Assembly (NCBI GenBank): GCA_003599575.1
Contig: QZKV01000138.1
Span: 1-63,488, forward strand
Origin: Desulfobacteraceae bacterium
GTDB taxonomy: Bacteria; Desulfobacterota; Desulfobacteria; Desulfobacterales; Desulfosarcinaceae
Reading direction: 5' to 3'
Length of the DNA stretch: 63,488 bases
The notes below the pieces were generated by a model, which was given only the letters and a program-made list of their open reading frames with translations, made no database searches and was not told where the DNA came from. Below are positions 61,930 through 63,488 of this stretch, piece after piece. Made by a program: the position numbers and the translations under genes. The stretch's first letter is position 1. Every line of letters starts with the position of its first letter.

Positions 61930-62486
61930 AGGTACCCCGTTGCGGATGCAGATCGCCGCTTAAAAATATGGAAGACGTTCTGCCGGCATTAGAAGGGATA
62001 AACAGGTGCCCCAACGAGAGCGGGGAGAGAGAACAGGGAGAGAACAAAGAATTAGGCGATCAAATCCTTTGCATCACTTCCTCAAAAGATATTATACGAT
62101 AAATCCTGTGGTAGGGGTGTCAAGAAAGCGCTGGGCGTGTGCTTCCGCTACCTCCCCTCACGGAAGGGCACAGCCGAAGATGCAGAAGACTGTCTGCGAA
62201 GAGCATCCCGCAAGATCGAGCGCGCCCGCGGGGAATTTAAAAATCGGCCAAACAGGACACCAATTGGGCATTGGATGGCAGCAATTCTCAGTGGCGACAT
62301 GGGTTCAAATAGACTTCACACCTACCCTAAAGCGATCCCCATGTGAACCTCCGTCACGGCCGGGTCATGGTCGTTGAAAAGGTCCGCCCGAACAGCACCT
62401 GTGTTCGTGGAGAATTGCTGACAGGAAGGGCCGTGCCAACCCACGGCCGGGCATGAACCAAACCCATTTTTTGAAAAGCTTCTTCT
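61930..62486. other. Divergent spacer, no gene seen; palindrome and direct repeat near the right end
   Basis: These 557 bases separate the sulfation cassette from the corrinoid-activation gene. No credible gene is present. GGCCGTG (62428-62434) and CACGGCC (62441-62447) form a 7-bp hairpin. The word CACGGCCGGG followed by CATG occurs twice (near 62355 and 62441). I looked for cobalamin, SAM and SAH riboswitch features because of the downstream gene and found none convincing. Confidence 0.4.
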
Positions 62487-63488
62487 ATGCTAAACAAACC
62501 CTTGCTCCATGCCGATTCGCCCGGATGGGTCGTGCGCGTGAAGCTGACGCCGCCTTCATTGCGGGACAACTCCGCAGACGCAGACCGCCTTGGCCGATTG
62601 CTGCAACGCCGATTACGCGTCGACCAAATCCATATGGACTTGAACCTGCGCAAAAAGCTGCCGGCCTTGCTGCGGGAGGCCGCCTATAAAGTACGTTGCG
62701 TCATTTTTCAGGAGGGCGGTTGTACGATCTTGGTCCACGTCGCGCCTGATCCATCACCCGAGGTCTTGGCCGGCCTGGCCGTGGATCTTGGAACGACGCG
62801 CGTGGTGGCGCGCTTGTTGGATCTGGAGCGGCTGAATGTGCTGGCTGAAGGCGCCTTTGACAATCCCCAGATTTCCATCGGAGCGGATATTCTGTCGCGC
62901 ATCCATCATGCTGATCAACCCTCCGGACAGGAGCACCTGCAAGCTCTGATCGTTTCCGGATTGAACCGGCAGATCATGGAATTGTCCCGCTCGTGCGGTC
63001 TGACCCCCCAGCATATCCATCTGCTCAGCGTGGCCGGCAATACGGCCATGAGCCATCTGTTGGTAGGTTTGCCGGTGCACTGGATGATTCGTGAACCCTA
63101 TATCCCGGCGGTCAATCGGTTCGGCCTGATCCCGGCCGCGCAAATCGGATTGAGGGTTCATCCCCTGGCGCAAATGATGGTCTTTCCGGACGTGGGCAGC
63201 TATTTCGGCGGCGATTTGGTGGCCGGCATTCTCTTTTCCGGACTGCACCGCCGCTCGGAGACCGCTCTTCTGGTGGATGTCGGCACCAATGCCGAGGTGG
63301 TGCTGGGCAATCGCGAGTGGATGATCGCCTGCGCCGGGGCTGCCGGACCGGCACTGGAGGGCGGGGTCACCCGGATGGGCACCACCGCCGCCCCCGGCGT
63401 GATTGACCGCGTGCGCATCGACCCGCAAACCCGCACGTTCGAGATCCACACGATCGACGATCTGCCGCCCAGAGGTATCTGCGGTTCG
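62487..63488 (+). CDS. Corrinoid protein reductive activator (RACE/RamA-like, DUF4445), 3' end outside the window
   Basis: An open frame of 334 codons that runs off the window end. From about residue 95 it shows the ASKHA ATPase start GLAVDLGTTRVVARLLDL, then NPQISIGADILSRI, VAGNTAMSHLLVG, FPDVGSYFGGD, LLVDVGTNAEVVL and ACAGAAGPALEGG, all signatures of proteins that reactivate corrinoid methyltransferases by ATP-driven reduction. The N-terminus begins with the linker region and lacks the usual 2Fe-2S ferredoxin domain of about 90 residues. No cysteine cluster is seen up to residue 90. No ribosome site precedes ATG 62487. Expected partners are methyltransferases beyond the right edge. Confidence 0.85.
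   Translation, partial: MLNKPLLHADSPGWVVRVKLTPPSLRDNSADADRLGRLLQRRLRVDQIHMDLNLRKKLPALLREAAYKVRCVIFQEGGCTILVHVAPDPSPEVLAGLAVDLGTTRVVARLLDLERLNVLAEGAFDNPQISIGADILSRIHHADQPSGQEHLQALIVSGLNRQIMELSRSCGLTPQHIHLLSVAGNTAMSHLLVGLPVHWMIREPYIPAVNRFGLIPAAQIGLRVHPLAQMMVFPDVGSYFGGDLVAGILFSGLHRRSETALLVDVGTNAEVVLGNREWMIACAGAAGPALEGGVTRMGTTAAPGVIDRVRIDPQTRTFEIHTIDDLPPRGICGS

Overview
The window looks like chromosomal DNA of a Gram-negative, moderately GC-rich anaerobe, most likely a sulfate-reducing member of the Desulfobacterota (Desulfobacteraceae/Desulfosarcinaceae-like). This is an inference from gene content: a tetraheme cytochrome c3, several sigma-54 regulators, a CooC-type nickel ATPase, a corrinoid-activation (RACE/DUF4445) protein, paired SPFH proteins, and the conserved fab-rpiB-glyA-nrdR-rib-nusB gene order typical of the former Deltaproteobacteria. 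No phage, transposase, CRISPR array or rRNA was seen. Mobile-type sequence is limited to short palindromic or AT-rich intergenic repeats and one possible toxin-gene remnant.

Layout. 0-7.2 kb (minus strand): a receiver-only response regulator, two tandem cytidylate-kinase-like proteins with BON-like tails (one has lost its P-loop lysine), an SLC13/RCK permease, a universal stress protein behind a good sigma-54 promoter match, an NtrC-type regulator and a thioredoxin reductase. 7.5-10.7 kb (plus): cysE-cysK for cysteine synthesis, a possible PIN-gene remnant, and a TetR regulator with a perfect upstream palindrome. 10.7-16 kb (minus): cytochrome c3, a membrane-anchored DUF4388/repeat/DUF1566 protein, and a DHH-like/CPBP fusion. 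16.4-23.4 kb: a sigma-54 activator with a degenerate receiver, a phosphate permease fused to a PhoU-like tail, a dienelactone hydrolase overlapping its 3' end, and a beta-propeller lipoprotein. 23.6-28.5 kb: a REP-like element, PilZ, SPOR-NlpC/P60, two SPFH proteins and an MBL hydrolase.

28.7-40.7 kb (minus) is one long housekeeping run, in transcription order: rpmF, acyl-CoA dehydrogenase, fabG, acpP, fabF, rpiB, glyA, dCMP deaminase, nrdR, ribD, ribE, ribBA, ribH, nusB. It joins fatty-acid synthesis, one-carbon/nucleotide metabolism and riboflavin synthesis. An acyl-CoA dehydrogenase stands where plsX-fabH-fabD are usually found. 41.2-45 kb (plus) carries gltX, tRNA-Gln(CTG) and glnS together, followed by an MFS exporter and endonuclease IV. 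47.3-49.4 kb (minus) holds a UbiB kinase and a phasin-like coiled-coil protein.

49.6-55 kb (plus) links acetyl-CoA metabolism with deacylation: CooC, an AcuC-type deacetylase, an AcuB-type CBS-ACT protein, a PrmA-like methyltransferase, an MBL hydrolase and a sirtuin. 55.3-57.9 kb has a secreted triple peptidoglycan-binding protein and a convergent glucoamylase-like secreted protein. 58.2-61.9 kb (minus) is a compact sulfation cassette: an ASST-type arylsulfotransferase, a tiny membrane protein, a three-TM protein with EMC3/DUF106-like topology, and a PAPS-type sulfotransferase. It is the best candidate here for an undescribed system, along with the kinase/pseudokinase cluster at 0.6-4.6 kb. 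The window ends inside a corrinoid-activation protein that starts without the usual N-terminal ferredoxin domain.
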